A DNA stretch of 64,000 bases. Source: Paguma larvata. Its lineage: Eukaryota > Chordata > Mammalia > Carnivora > Viverridae. This document shows, in pieces, positions 46,014 through 58,400 of the stretch. The notes under the pieces are model-generated. The model did no database searches, was not told the DNA's origin, and saw only the letters and a program-made list of their open reading frames with translations. The DNA lies in contig CM057826.1 of the NCBI GenBank assembly GCA_030068075.1, positions 75,675,312 through 75,739,311 of the forward strand. Direction: 5' to 3'. The position numbers and the translations under genes were made by a program. Within the stretch, counting starts at the first letter, position 1. The number at the start of each line of letters is the position of its first letter.

Positions 46014-49000
46014 CTTTATAAGCAAGAAATAAAAAGTGAAGAAAGCTAAGAAACAAATGTTAATAATCATAACTTTGGGGTTGGGTTTAGGGTAGGAGTG
46101 GGACTTTTCCTTCTAGAATGTTTTCTTTAAGAAAGAAGATGGGTTAAGTGTGAATTTATTTTCATTTTGTTTTCTGTTTTGTTTTCATTCCATTTTTCCA
46201 TTTTTTAAAAAAAGCTAAAATATGTATTTGAAACATTAATAACTAAAATAACACAAAAATCAGTAGCATAATTTGGGAAATATCCCAAGTTTTACATTTG
46301 AAGATGGAAGAAAATAAAGGTGTACAGCACAGTTTAATCATAAGGTTTAAATTACATGTCTAGATCTTCAAATAGTTCCCTTTAAAAGTTGCTGAAATGT
46401 TCCTTCTAGGGAAATTGCCGAGGTTATTTGTAGGGAGGACCACAGTAATGGACACTGTATTCAAAGAAATGGTCCAAAAGGGACCCACACGCACATCTCA
46501 GCAGTGTTTTCCTTATCCTTTCTTAATATTCTGAAACTTGTCCCTGCTTACCCAGGAAGTGAAATTCAAATATAAAATGATGTTAATATTTCAGTAATTT
46601 AAAGAGAGCAGGGTGAACACAGATTTGCTGAGAATCTGCAGCACTAATCTTGGCCTGAACACTTGTGAGAGTCTGCTCTCCATTCTGTCTGATACAAAGA
46701 GGGTCTGTGGAAGTGCTCAGCTGGAACAAACAGGAATGTGGTGTGTCTCTGTGATTTCCTGTCCCTCCCTCCCCCCATTATTTTTTTCCACAGAGATAGG
46801 TCTTTGGTGAAAAGACATCTGTGCTTTCTTCTTTCCCTTCAAGACTGAATGTCATGATTTAGGACACACAAATGTAATTTCAACTTTGACTGCCTGCTGG
46901 TTTATTTCATGCACCTGCTTTTGGAGGAAGGAGAGACAGGATTTTAAGAGGATATTTTGAGGCCAGAGCTGACATTTGACCTGATAAATCCCACAGGAAC
47001 ATAGAAAACAAAAGCACTTATTCATAATGTGTGATTTAAACAACCAAGGAACACATTTGCAATTATATTTACATATCAACACATAGTCTTATTTCTTTCC
47101 TTGTTATTTTTATTTTTTACTTAAGTCATAAAATGACAGGAGAGATCTCTCTTCTTGTATTTATAAACCTGTATCAGATCCTATATTTGTTCATAAGTTA
47201 AACTGTTTATTGGTTTCAGATTTTTTGATGCCCTTATAAAATATACATCTTTAAGTTTTTTGATTTATAAACTGTCTATATAAATTTGCATATATAATTT
47301 CTAGTATCTGTAAATTTAATTGTTTTTAACTGAAATGTCTTTTATTAAAAATGTTCTTTCATATCTGAGTATTAAGCAATTATAAAGATAGAATTGTTAT
47401 AAAGAGCCATCCTTAACCATTTTGCTAAAAGTCTGGCAACTAATAAATTGAGGACAAACAATTCATGGTCCTTAAATTGTTTTCTGTAATTAATGGTTAT
47501 GCAGTTCAAGTTAGTTGCCAAGTGCTTAAGTTAAGGAAATAAATATCAGAATAAAAAACCAGAACAAAAAAGCAAAGAAAGTAAATGTTTGATAAAAATG
47601 GAATAACTGCTGCTTCTTTTATGCTCATCAAAAGGCATGGATTTCTCCACCTTTGATGCCTTGAATGAAGGGAATCTCAACTACCATAAGCAAAAGCTGC
47701 TCAGAATAACTAATTTCTTGAAGACTATAAGTTATAGAAGCAAAGCATGAAAGAAAATGTGGGAAACCTCCAGACTGTAAATACAAGTGTAATACTGTGC
47801 TTTATAGCAACACCATGTATTTGCTGGAAATGATGAACAGCAGATGTCCTGAGACCTATGAAAACATCTGCAATAATCACTGGAAGCTGAGAAAATAATC
47901 TGATTAATTTCCTTTTTTGGTTTGTTCTATACTTTCCTTATGTATTATTTTTCAACCAAGCAGTCTTTCTTTCCATCATTCCTGTATGGAATTTGGTAAA
48001 ATAAGAAATGTCACAGTCCTAGAATAGTGTTTCAGATGGATAGTTCAGGTGATTTGTATTTTTCTTTTAGTTATAGATACTGAGCCTGTCTTCTAATCTG
48101 AGTGTTTTCTACACTTGTTTACTAAGATGGTAAGAATCCTGATAGGAAACCAAAGATTGATAGAATACTTTTTTTGACAAAATGTTTTTTTCCTACGATG
48201 GGGTCATATTTGGTGGCAATTAACCCATGCAGGGAGCAGAGACCCATGCCTGGCATACTTCTTCTCTGGCCTTCAATTGCTTGAGCAATCAACTTGAGTT
48301 GGCTAAGTGTGAGCACACACCAAATATCTCAGGAGGGTCTTTACACTTTTCTGTTTTGTAAAGCTCAGTGTACTTCTGCTTCTCAGAAAAGTTAATGTGT
48401 CAGATTAAGTGGTAGATTTTCTGGGAATCTGTACAATGAAGGAATTTATCCTCAGAGGAACTGACCATATTATGGTATACACAGCTCTAACTAGGGGGAG
48501 TAAAAACAACAACAACAACAACAACAACAACAAACCTCTTCAAAGAAGAATGATTTTGTCTCATGCTGAGATGGAAGAGTAAAGTAAAAATCCACAGAAC
48601 TACACAGAATTAAGTCCCTTCCTGGTTTGTTCTACTTTTTCTGGCCAAGAGTTGTCCACTTGTATATAGTTACAGTAAAAAGTGACCTAAAAATGGTAAC
48701 CTCTGGGACAAAGAACGTCCATTTTCTTTGATTTAAGACTACTCTTATGCCTTCATTTAGTCTATACTATTCATCCTCAGGCTAAAAAGGGATTTGCCAG
48801 CACTGCACTTAAGCTTTTTCCCTTCAGGTTCATTCTCTCCTACTTCTCTTCATCCTCAAGTTTTCAATGACAATGACTAAATTTAACTTAAAAGGAGAAC
48901 AAAGGAGTCAACTGTATAAGGTATAAAAAAACCAAACAGACAAACAGACAAAAATAGTCATCCGCTCAGTGAGCGCTGCTGTCTTTGAGGGACTTTCTCT

Positions 49001-50372
49001 GATACCTGAAGGGGTTTAGTTGCCTGGAACCTTCAGGTCTCCACAGCTTTGAAACAGCTGGAGTTGCATTGCACATCTTCTGAAGCTTCACCTGAATGAC
49101 AGCTGGTTTAGCTATAGAAGTGAAATCTGATCACCTAAATCCCTCCCAAGAGAATGAAAAAAGGAGAAATATTCCCACAGATATTCACATCAAAGGAGCA
49201 ACCCAGGGTGAGTGTACTGAAGAGGAAAGAGTTTGCTATGACTTTTCTGAGGAAGTTCACAATATAGAGTGGACAGAGACAATACAAAACCATCTTTATG
49301 GACAAAACCCCACCTGTAGCCAAAGAAAAAATTTCTTCAGAAGAGAAGAAGGAGAGGCTGTGGCTTCTCCTGTGAAAAGCTGAGGATGAGGAGTTGAGCT
49401 AGAGGTGACAAACTGAAAGTTTCTACCAGCTCAAAATGAGATTAAGGCTCTGCCCTGTTCTGCATCAAAGTATTTCATCCAGCTAACCTTGCCTTGGAAG
49501 GATTCTGCATTTACAGTGTCCCAAATTAGTTAACCTGCCACTGTCACCAAAACATCAAAGTGGTTTGTATTGAACATAAATACTTGGAAGAAGCTAAGGG
49601 AGAGAAGAAATAAACACTTAGTGATTTCCTAAATTTGTAAAGAGGTCAAGTTTGCAAGCAAAATCTGAACCAATAGCAGAAGCTAATCCAAAACAATATT
49701 TACTTATTATCCATCTGTTATTTGCAAGTCACTGGGCTAGGGCTTTATTGGAACCAGGGTGAACAAGATGTAATTTCTCATCAGAGAACCCAGTGTCCAG
49801 TGAAGGAAGCAGACATAAACACAGAGATAGAAAGGAGCTACTGAAAACTTTGGAGGATAGAACTCAGAGGCTGGTCTACAAACAAGGTCTACAAGTCTCA
49901 CTTAACCCAAAACCTTTTCCTTCTTTCTCTCCCCACAAAGCCAACTTTTGTGATGTTTACACTAGGGCTTCAGTGCCTCCTTACTACCTCTGGACAGTAG
50001 ATCTGAGTATTCCTTTCCTCTCCCTGTAAGATACCATGGAACATAATTGATTCTCTGATTAAATCATATAATACATATTGAAGGACCACTGTGTGAAGAC
50101 TATACTACTCAATCTAAAGAAACTGCATTCATAGTCCTTAAACTAAAGATTATTTCAATATTCCTTGAGAAATACAACATAGAAAATGAAGAAAGTACTT
50201 GAAAACATTACAAAGCATGAATAAGATTTAGATATTCAAGTGTGCTGTTGCAACCAATTTACCTAAGATTCACTTTAAAATATATATTATTGATGTGGAA
50301 ATATCAGTAAGTTCACACTTACTTTATACATACACACACAGATATAATTTTGCTGTACAAATTGCTACTGTT
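46014..50372. other. Long unassigned, repeat-poor stretch
   Basis: More than 4 kb in which I can name only a (CAA)n microsatellite. Open frames at 46613-46810, 49096-49383 and 49793-50029 (+) and 46852-47082 and 48122-48316 (-) have no domain. The 95-codon frame at 49096-49383 is hydrophilic and Glu/Lys-rich but is not recognised and has no supporting splice or promoter context. The scarcity of young repeats is consistent with, but does not prove, selective constraint. Confidence 0.45.
48506..48534 (+). repeat. (CAA)n microsatellite
   Basis: Nine to ten perfect AAC units. Not a CRISPR-like or coding repeat. Confidence 0.92.
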
Positions 50373-50533
50373 AAAAACCTTTATTTATTTGTTTCCAAGT
50401 TTTAGTTTAAATTCCAGTTAATTAGCATAGAGTATAATATTAGTTTCAGGTATAGAATTTAGCGATTCATCACTTACATACAACACCTGGTACTCATCAC
50501 AAGTACCCTCCTTAATATCCATCACCTATTTAA
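50373..50533 (-). mobile_element. Carnivoran LINE-1, 3'-terminal 160 bp
   Basis: Starts on + with the T-rich tail side 'aacctttatttatttg', then 'aaattccagttaattagcat', 'gtttcaggtatagaatttag', 'cgattcatcacttacatac' and 'aacacctggtactcatcac', ending 'atcacctatttaatcca'. This is the reverse complement of the carnivoran L1 3' end, extremely 5'-truncated. No coding sequence. Confidence 0.8.
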
Positions 50534-51710
50534 TCCATTAAAAAGTTATAAAAATAGAAATTGCAACAGCATCTCTTCCCTAGTCATTTAATTTTTGGTT
50601 GTATTAATCAATCAAATGTATAAATTTTTGAACATTTAAAACATTCCTGAATTGACAGCTCACAGATGGACATAAAGATAAGAACTAAATGGAGTTGCTG
50701 AAATGTTCTGACATATCCTTGAAAAAGAGAGTATAAATATTATGATTTTTAAGAATTGCATATGAAACATTTCAGTCACATTACTAGGAGAGTAGATCCC
50801 TTTTAAATTTCTTAAATGCACAAAGTTTCAAGCATATAATCTTTTTTCTATTTTATAATTTCTCTGGAAATACTTCTGAATGTATGTGAATTTCACCTAG
50901 AGGAGTAAGGCTGCAATGACACTACTGATTTTTGCATATGAATTAAATAGAATTGGTTTATGAAAAGGCAATGTTGAAGCAACAAAGATCCAGGTCAGCA
51001 TTTTCTGACTCTAAGTTTGTATTCTGACCGCAGCCTAGCTTAAGTAGAGAGATCTGTCTCGCCAACTGTGTCCTGCCACATATGTGAAATGTCTATTTGT
51101 CTTTAAATATGGGCATGAGTGATAGAGAAAGAAAGAATTAATTCATGGAATCCTAGGATTAGAAACACTGAGTCTCCATCATTATGGCCCCCAGGAGGGG
51201 ATCTGGACACAGTGACAAAGCCAGGGAAATGAAGTTACTAGATGGGGCTTAGAGTGCTACAGGAAATACTTTGGACATGTCAGACACCAGCCTATACTTA
51301 GACAATATTAATCGAAATGGCATGTGAACCCTTTCACCTGGGTTCATATTTGTGCATCCCTACCATTCCAATGATGAGAAGAGGCAAAAAGCAAGGGGTG
51401 GCAAACCCCATGAAAGTGTGCTGAGTGTGTATGAAAGAGCAGCCATCCTCCTAGGCTTACACATCACAGAGACTGAGCCATGGAATCCCAACAGCTTTTC
51501 CTGGATTCTATTTTTATGTTTATTTGTTTCACAGTGTTTGTATTCAGTTATTTTCACCTGTAGTCTTATATTATCTAGTCAACACAATGTTTTTCAAAGT
51601 TGCCTAAGTCAGCGCTTTCCTTTACCACTTGGGTTAGTGTAGATTTATAATGCACTTAAATCAATTATCAGGGTCTACAGTTCCTCTTGGGTTCCCCTAA
51701 CATTCTAGCT
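50534..51710. other. Unassigned sequence
   Basis: No gene or named repeat. Two frames on opposite strands (51352-51642 + and 51360-51557 -) overlap and lack domains. Confidence 0.45.
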
Positions 51711-51934
51711 CTTTTTTCTTTTCTTTCTTTTTCTTTCTTTCTTTTCTTTCTTCCTTCCTTCCTTCCTTCCTTCCTTCCTTCCTTCCTTCCTTCCTTCCTT
51801 CCTTCCTTCCTTCCTTCCTTCCTTCCTTCTTTCTTTCTTTCTTTCTTTCCTCCTTCCTTCCTTCCTTCCTTCCTTCCTTCCTTCCTTCCTTCCTTCCTTC
51901 CTTCCTTCCTTCCTTCCTTCCTTCCTTCCTTTCT
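51711..51934 (+). repeat. Long (TTCC)n tetranucleotide array, ~225 bp
   Basis: Starts with irregular CTTT/TTTC, becomes (TTCC)n from about 51750, is interrupted by (TTTC)n at 51829-51850, then returns to (TTCC)n to about 51930. It lies exactly where the A-tail of the minus-strand L1M to its right would be. The 83-codon 'PSFLPSFL' frame at 51687-51938 is a pure artefact of the repeat. Confidence 0.97.
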
Positions 51935-54900
51935 ATAAAGTTTATATACAGTAAAATTCCCTCACTCTGGCATATAATTCTCTAGGCATTGATGAAAGGA
52001 GCAAGTCATACATTTTCCTCCACAGTACTGTACCAAATAGTTCCATCGCTTCCAAAATTCCCTTGTACTACTCTTTGTGGTCATCCCCTCCTCCTGGACT
52101 TGACTTTGGCAGCAATGATCTGTTTTCTGGCCCTGTTATTTTGCATTTTCCCAGAATGCCATATTTTGGAATCATACAATATGAAACTCTTTTAGTAGGT
52201 TTCTTTCAGTTAAAAGTGCATTTTAGATTAATATATCTTGCTGTGAGAATCCATCATTTTGGGTTTTTTTTTCTTTGCTTTTTATCACTGAGTAATATTC
52301 TATTGCATGGATATAGCAACAGTTGTTCATCCATTCCTATGCTGAAGGATATTTTTGTTGTTTCCAACTTTTGGAGCTTATGAGCAAAACTGCTATGAAC
52401 ATAAACATACAAGTATTCATAAATATAATATCACAGTTCTTTAGGGTAAATGTTTAGGAGTAGGAAAGCTAGGTGATATGCTAAGTAGATGGTCTGTTTA
52501 TATCTATATACAGTTGCCAAAATAGCTTCCAAGGCTGCCATAGTGTTGTGTATTCCCACCAAGTTGCTCTTTACATTCACCACACTTGAACCTGCAATTT
52601 GTTGTTGTTTTTTTTTAATTTTAATATGTGTACTGATGTCTCATTGGGGTTTTACTGTGTAGTTTCATGAAGACTAATGATGTTGATCATCTTTTCATTT
52701 GCTTATTTCTCATGTGCATAACTTCTTGATGAGGTATCAGTCTAAATGCCATTTCGTTTTTAATTTAAAAAACTATAAATTTTTTGTATACCTTGTGTAC
52801 AAGCCTATTATCAGGTAAGTGATTTGCATATATTTCCTTCTAGGATATGGCTTTTCTTTTTGTTACCATAACAGTATTTTTTATAAAGCAAAATATTTTA
52901 ATTTCAATAATTTATCCAAGTCATAATTTTTTTCTTTTATTTTGAATTTTGCTTTTGGAGTCATGTCTAAAACTACTGCAAAGCACAAATCACACAGATA
53001 TTCCAAATCTAGGATTTCCATTAATTCTATGATCCATTTTGGATAAAGTGTGAGTTTTGTGCCAAAATTCACTGTTTTGCATAGAGGAATTTGAGTTGTA
53101 TCAGCATTATTTGTTGGAAGACTATACTTTCTCTCTTGATTTGCCTTTGCATTTTTGTCATTTTATTATATTAAAATAGATGTATTTCTAGGCTTCATAT
53201 TTTCTTTTCCTGACCTTTTAATCTTTTCATTGATACGACATCTTGTTTTAGTAAGTCTTTAAAACAGGTAATCTGAGTCCTCCAACTTTGTTCATTTGCT
53301 TCAAAATCATGTAAGTTACCTTAGGTCCTTTGACTTGTCCATACAAATTTTAGAATAAGCTCATGATTAATTTAAAAAAGACACTATTAGGATTTTAGTT
53401 TGTTAATTTGGTGAGTTACCTTGATCAATTTTCAAATAATGAATAAGTTTGCATTCCTGAGATGAATCTCACTTGGTCAAGATAGATTATCTTTTGCATA
53501 TACCACAATATTCTCTTTGTTAATATTTTGTTGAGGATTCTCATGTCTATGTTCATTAGAGATATTTTTTGATATTTTTCTTATGAAACCCTTATTTGGT
53601 TTTGATATTAGAATTATGTTAACCCAATAAAATGAGCTGGAAATGTATTCCCTGCTACTTTCTGAATGGGATGGCATGAACTTGGTGTTATATCTTCCTT
53701 GTCTATTTGGCAGAATTAACCAATAAAATCACTTGGGCATGAAGTTCTTTTTTGGAGAAGAATCAACTTCTTTAATAGATAAAGAACTATTCCAGGTATC
53801 TGTTTTTTCTAGAGTAAGTTTTGGTAGTCTGTGTTTTCTGAGGAATTGGTCAGTTTTATCTAAATTTTAGAACTTGTGGGCATAGAATTGCTCATGGTAT
53901 TTCTGTCTTATCCTGATGATATCTATGATGTTAGTAGTGACTTCCCCACTTATCATTCCTGATATTGGGAGCTTGCATTTTTCTGAGTGTGTGTGTTTTT
54001 TTGTTTTTTGTTTTTAATTGTTGTTAGTCTGCCCAGAGGTTTACCAATTTTACTTTCTCAAAGAACCCGATTTTGGTTCACAGATTTTCACTTCTCACTC
54101 TTCTATTTTTAAATTCATTGATTTCTACTCATTATTATTTCCTTTCTTCTGTTTGCTTTAAGTTTACTTTCCTTTTCAGTCTTCTAGTTTCTTAAGGTAG
54201 GAAGTAAGATCACTGCTTTGTATTTTCCTCTTTTTCAATATGAACATTAAATGCTATAAATTTTCCCGTAAGCACGCTTTTCTGGCAAATCTCATTTTGA
54301 TATGTTGAATTTTCATATTCATTTCAAATTATTTCTCAATTTTCCTGAGATTTCTTTTTTGTTCCATGGATTATTTGAACTTGTGTTGTTCAATTATCAA
54401 GAATTTAGAGATTTTCCAAAATTTTTGTATTATTGATCTCTATATTAATTCCATTATAATATGAAAACATGCTACATATGGCTTTTGTTTGAGTTACCAG
54501 TTGAACTGTATTTGTTGCTGCTGTGGTTACCCTTAATATGTGCCATGGGCTTCAAATTCCTGCAGTCATACTTTGTGTTTGGTGTAGGAGTTTGCATGCC
54601 AGAACAGAAACTCATCTGTGTGCTACACTGCAAGTTGTCTCTTGAAGATTCTCCTCAAAAAGATCCCTTTGCAATGCTTGTGGTCCACTTCTGTCACTCT
54701 GTGAAATATTATGCTATTACTTTTAATTTGTAATTCAAAGTGTGTTAGTTGGCTAGTGGAAATTCTCTGCCATTTTGATGAAGTCTCTGTCTTAGGGAGA
54801 TTCTAAATTCTGAGTCTCAGGGATAGAATCTTCTAATTCCCTCCAACTCCCTCTTTTGAGCTCTGAGCCTAGTGCCTAGTTCTGTTCCTTCCCAGGAGTA

Positions 54901-55415
54901 GGGGTTTTTCCCCCTGGATTCCCTTCCTCAAGCTGGCCTTAGTTTTCCCCAGCGTCCTAATAGCAAGAATTTCTTTCCCATCTTTCAAAGCTGCTGTTTC
55001 TCTCCTCTGAGTCCACAGGTTCCACAACAACACATTCTTAAATCTCTTTTAGATCTTTTCTATAAGCTACTTTTGGTGTTCATGAAGGTCTATAAGCATG
55101 TGCTATCTCCTCCAGTTTTTATCTTTGCTGGGCTTCACAATGTCCCACCAACTTATGCTCCACTTTCATCCGTTGTCACCAGTGACTGGCTATGGGGGAG
55201 GGGGTGGCACTTCATCTATGGAAGCGAGCGCTCACCTCTCCTCTATCTTTGCAGGCACCGATCTCTTCTCAGATTTGAGGCCACTGGTTTGCTCTGTAAA
55301 CTCAGGTTTCTGATGGGTCCAAAAAACATGAATTTAAGTTAATCTGGCTCTTTTTCATCATAAGGATGGGTACACTTCTTCTAGCTCACTATATCTTGGA
55401 AATCTTAGTTTTCTG
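51935..55415 (-). mobile_element. Long old L1M LINE-1 (3' UTR to 5' UTR, degraded)
   Basis: Reverse-complement L1M: 3' UTR ('acagtaaaattccctcactc'), then the ORF2 3' block ('gagtaatattctattgcatg' near 52285, 'gaacataaacatacaagtat' near 52397), ORF2 RT/EN region ('atacaaattttagaataagc' near 53341, 'tgatattagaattatgttaa' near 53602, 'aataaaatgagctggaaat' near 53627, 'caaagaacccgattttggtt' near 54059, 'gttccatggattatttgaac' near 54361) and 5'-UTR-like sequence up to 'tcttctagctcactatatct' near 55378. ORF1 is not recognised and may be deleted between about 54480 and 54780. All reading frames are closed; frames such as 54461-54733 and 55073-55342 are chance. Confidence 0.7.
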
Positions 55416-58400
55416 TTACAGTATCTAAGATGATGGAGTGAGAAAGAGAGACTTCCTGAAAATGTGAAATAATTATAGGCTTCTCTTACTGTATAAAATA
55501 TACTACGTTAAAAAAAAAAAGAGCAGTCAAAAGAAACAAGGCAAGGAGTGTACATTTCAAGAAAAGATAAGTAACAGAGCTTTGATGGCCTTGCATCTCC
55601 TTCCTTCATTTATTAGAAAACTCCACATCTAGCAGCAAGGCTCAAAATTGCCCTGGTTGTTGCACCTCTATATTAGCCTTGCTCTTGGGGATATAATAAG
55701 AGACAAGGTAGAAGTAGTTGCCCTAGAGGCCAATACTGTATGAAGTTAGGCTGGCCGTTATTTAATAGACACCTTTCATCTGTTGCTAAATTTTAAAGTA
55801 GATATACAATTTTATTCAATACAAGATTGCTTTAAATTTATTCTAGCAAGCTACAGATTACAATATTGATGTAGGAGACAAAAACACTAGTGTTCTTATT
55901 TTGTACTTGTAACTCCTTACAAGAGTTCAGACTCTGAATAAGTTATTTAACTACTTTGAACCTCAATTTTTAAATTCTGCAATGGAAGTAAAATCTCAGC
56001 TATGTATTGGAGTGGTGAGAATCTCATGAGGCAATGTTCTTGAAAGTCATTTGACAAGTATGAAGGTCTATTCAAACAAGTAATATAATTTCACCCTTAC
56101 CCTATTGTCATTGATTCTTAAAGCTAAAATAAGAACATTGAATACCAAGCCTTGTGCAGGATCAGAGTACTTTCTCTTCTGATATTTTTGGATAAGCACT
56201 GAAAATTTTATATAGTCTTTCCCATTTTCCTCAAATCTTTGCTTGTTACTGGTACACTGTTTTGGCTGTAACTACTGAGTTATGCAAATAGTTATGCAAA
56301 GAGTTACTACTTTCATTAGTGCAAAAGTTTTCTGCTTTGATTGTCTTTTGGCTACATACATTTTACTTGATTTGATATTTGTGTTGCCAAGTCTTTATCA
56401 TCCACAAGCTTTTCAGCTATCTGTATGGATGGGGCATTTCTTCAGTTAATGGACTTATCCATTTTGTACAACTTCACATTTCAGAGGTGACATGGAGAGG
56501 TGTTCTCCAGATTGTTAAGAATCTAAGATCCTTGGCAAGCGCAAATTAAAACTATACCAGTTAAAGCTCAGGGAAACCTTATGATCAATCAGGATGAGAA
56601 AAGGAGACACAGGTAGACTTCCCAACAGACTTGGAGAGGGAAATTCATGAACTTGGGCTGTTCTTTCTCTTCTATCTAATAGTGTTGACTTTCCTTTCTC
56701 TAAGTCTCTGCTCTCTTTTAGTCTCTTGTCTGCTCATCTCCATTCCTTCTTTCACATAGCCTCTGCAGAAAGGCTCTTATTTCCCTCACATTTTGGGGCT
56801 GTACTCAGCTCTGACGTGCATAATATTAACTATGGCCCAAACTACATAATTTCAGAATTTGAAGATAGAATAACAGTGTCTTATTTAAAAGGATGAATTT
56901 AATGGTCTGGAGACTGACAAAATATAATAGAAACTTGAATGACTTTGTGTTCGGACTGTAAAGCAGAGCCCCGCTTCAAATTGCTTTTATTCATCCCTAC
57001 CTCGAACATTCCATTTCATTCCCTTGATGTGTAGGAGAGAGCTAAAAATTTAACTCTCTCTTGAAAATGACAATTACATTTGCTATTTTTATGTGTTTTA
57101 TGTAAGGAAAACTTATTAAAAATCATATTTCATCTACAAAAATATATTAAGGAGGTATAAAAACTCTAAAATAGACTGCTGCACTTGTTTTCTCCAGTCT
57201 GTTTATTAAATAAAGGCGATGATGCATATAGTGAATATGAATGAAAAAACTTGATATTAATGACTGTCCTTGTTACCCACTTAACTAACTTTTACTTATT
57301 ATTATTCCTTTGGTGAGTCATCATTATTTAATTTTTAATTGATTACTCATTCAATCATTCTTTCTTTTTTGTAAAGTAACTAACCTTGAAGATATTATTA
57401 TGATTACCTTACACTTTCTTCATAGGGTCCAATTGTTTTGGAAGAGAAACAGAATCTCATACCATATTTTTAGAAGTTAAATAACTAATTATATAGAACT
57501 AATCTCAATAGTAATTACTTCTGTTTTTACTTGTAAATAAATAACTAATAACTAACTCATAACTCATAACTAACTTGTGAAATATGTTAATATGTTATAA
57601 GTTTTGCTATTCAAGAAGAGTGAACAGGTGAGGACAACTTGAAATCTTGCCCATGTTTTCACATCTCTGGTTGGGACATGCAGTACTTTTATGTTTCCCA
57701 TATAACAGTGCTTCTTCCCTGGGGTTGTCAGTTTAGATAAATTGGTGTGTATTATGAGATTTATTGACTCAAAAAGATTTCTATATAGCAGTATTTATGT
57801 TTGTTTTCTTATGCAAAATATGTAAGTATTAATTAATGAAAATAAATATAATAAAGTGAAAAATGTGACTTCCATTCTTTTTTTCTTGAGTCCCTCCTTT
57901 AGATAGCCATCGGACCTGCAGATTATCATTTTGTCAAAGAATCTTCTTTGTTTAAAGCCATTGGTAGTTCTTGTGTACCAAACTCCTTTCCTAAAGTTAG
58001 ACTGACCTTCAGTATTAGTAAAAAGTTTCATCTCCACCAGGCAACATAAAACCTTAAATATATGCTTTGTACTTTCAATCTTGCATGACAGTGAGTTGGG
58101 GTTACAGTGTGTTGAAAGAGGAGACATCAGTGAAGGATACTTTCTGGATACTTATTTTGAATTTTCTCCTTCCCAGAACTCATGATCAGGATCAAAGAAG
58201 CAGTATACATTCTACTCTTTGTCAAATGCTATTAACATTGGTGAGCCCTAGGCATCACTTCTGGAAGCTTGTGAAGATAAGAACAATATGGATGCACAAC
58301 AAATCAAAGATCATAGAGTCCCATTCTTAATAATGAGACAGATTATCAGCCTCTTAAGCCCCACAAGACAACAAGAAGTGAAGCCATCTATATTCACCAG

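Noticed and set aside
48506..48534. CRISPR-like repeat
   Set aside because: Plain (CAA)n microsatellite without spacers; the genome is a mammal's.
49096..49383. Hydrophilic 95-codon open frame as a small protein or processed pseudogene
   Set aside because: I compared it mentally with HMG-type and other common retrocopies and found no match; no A-tail or duplication seen. Left unassigned.
51687..51938. Open frame encoding a PSFL repeat protein
   Set aside because: It is the translation of the (TTCC)n microsatellite.
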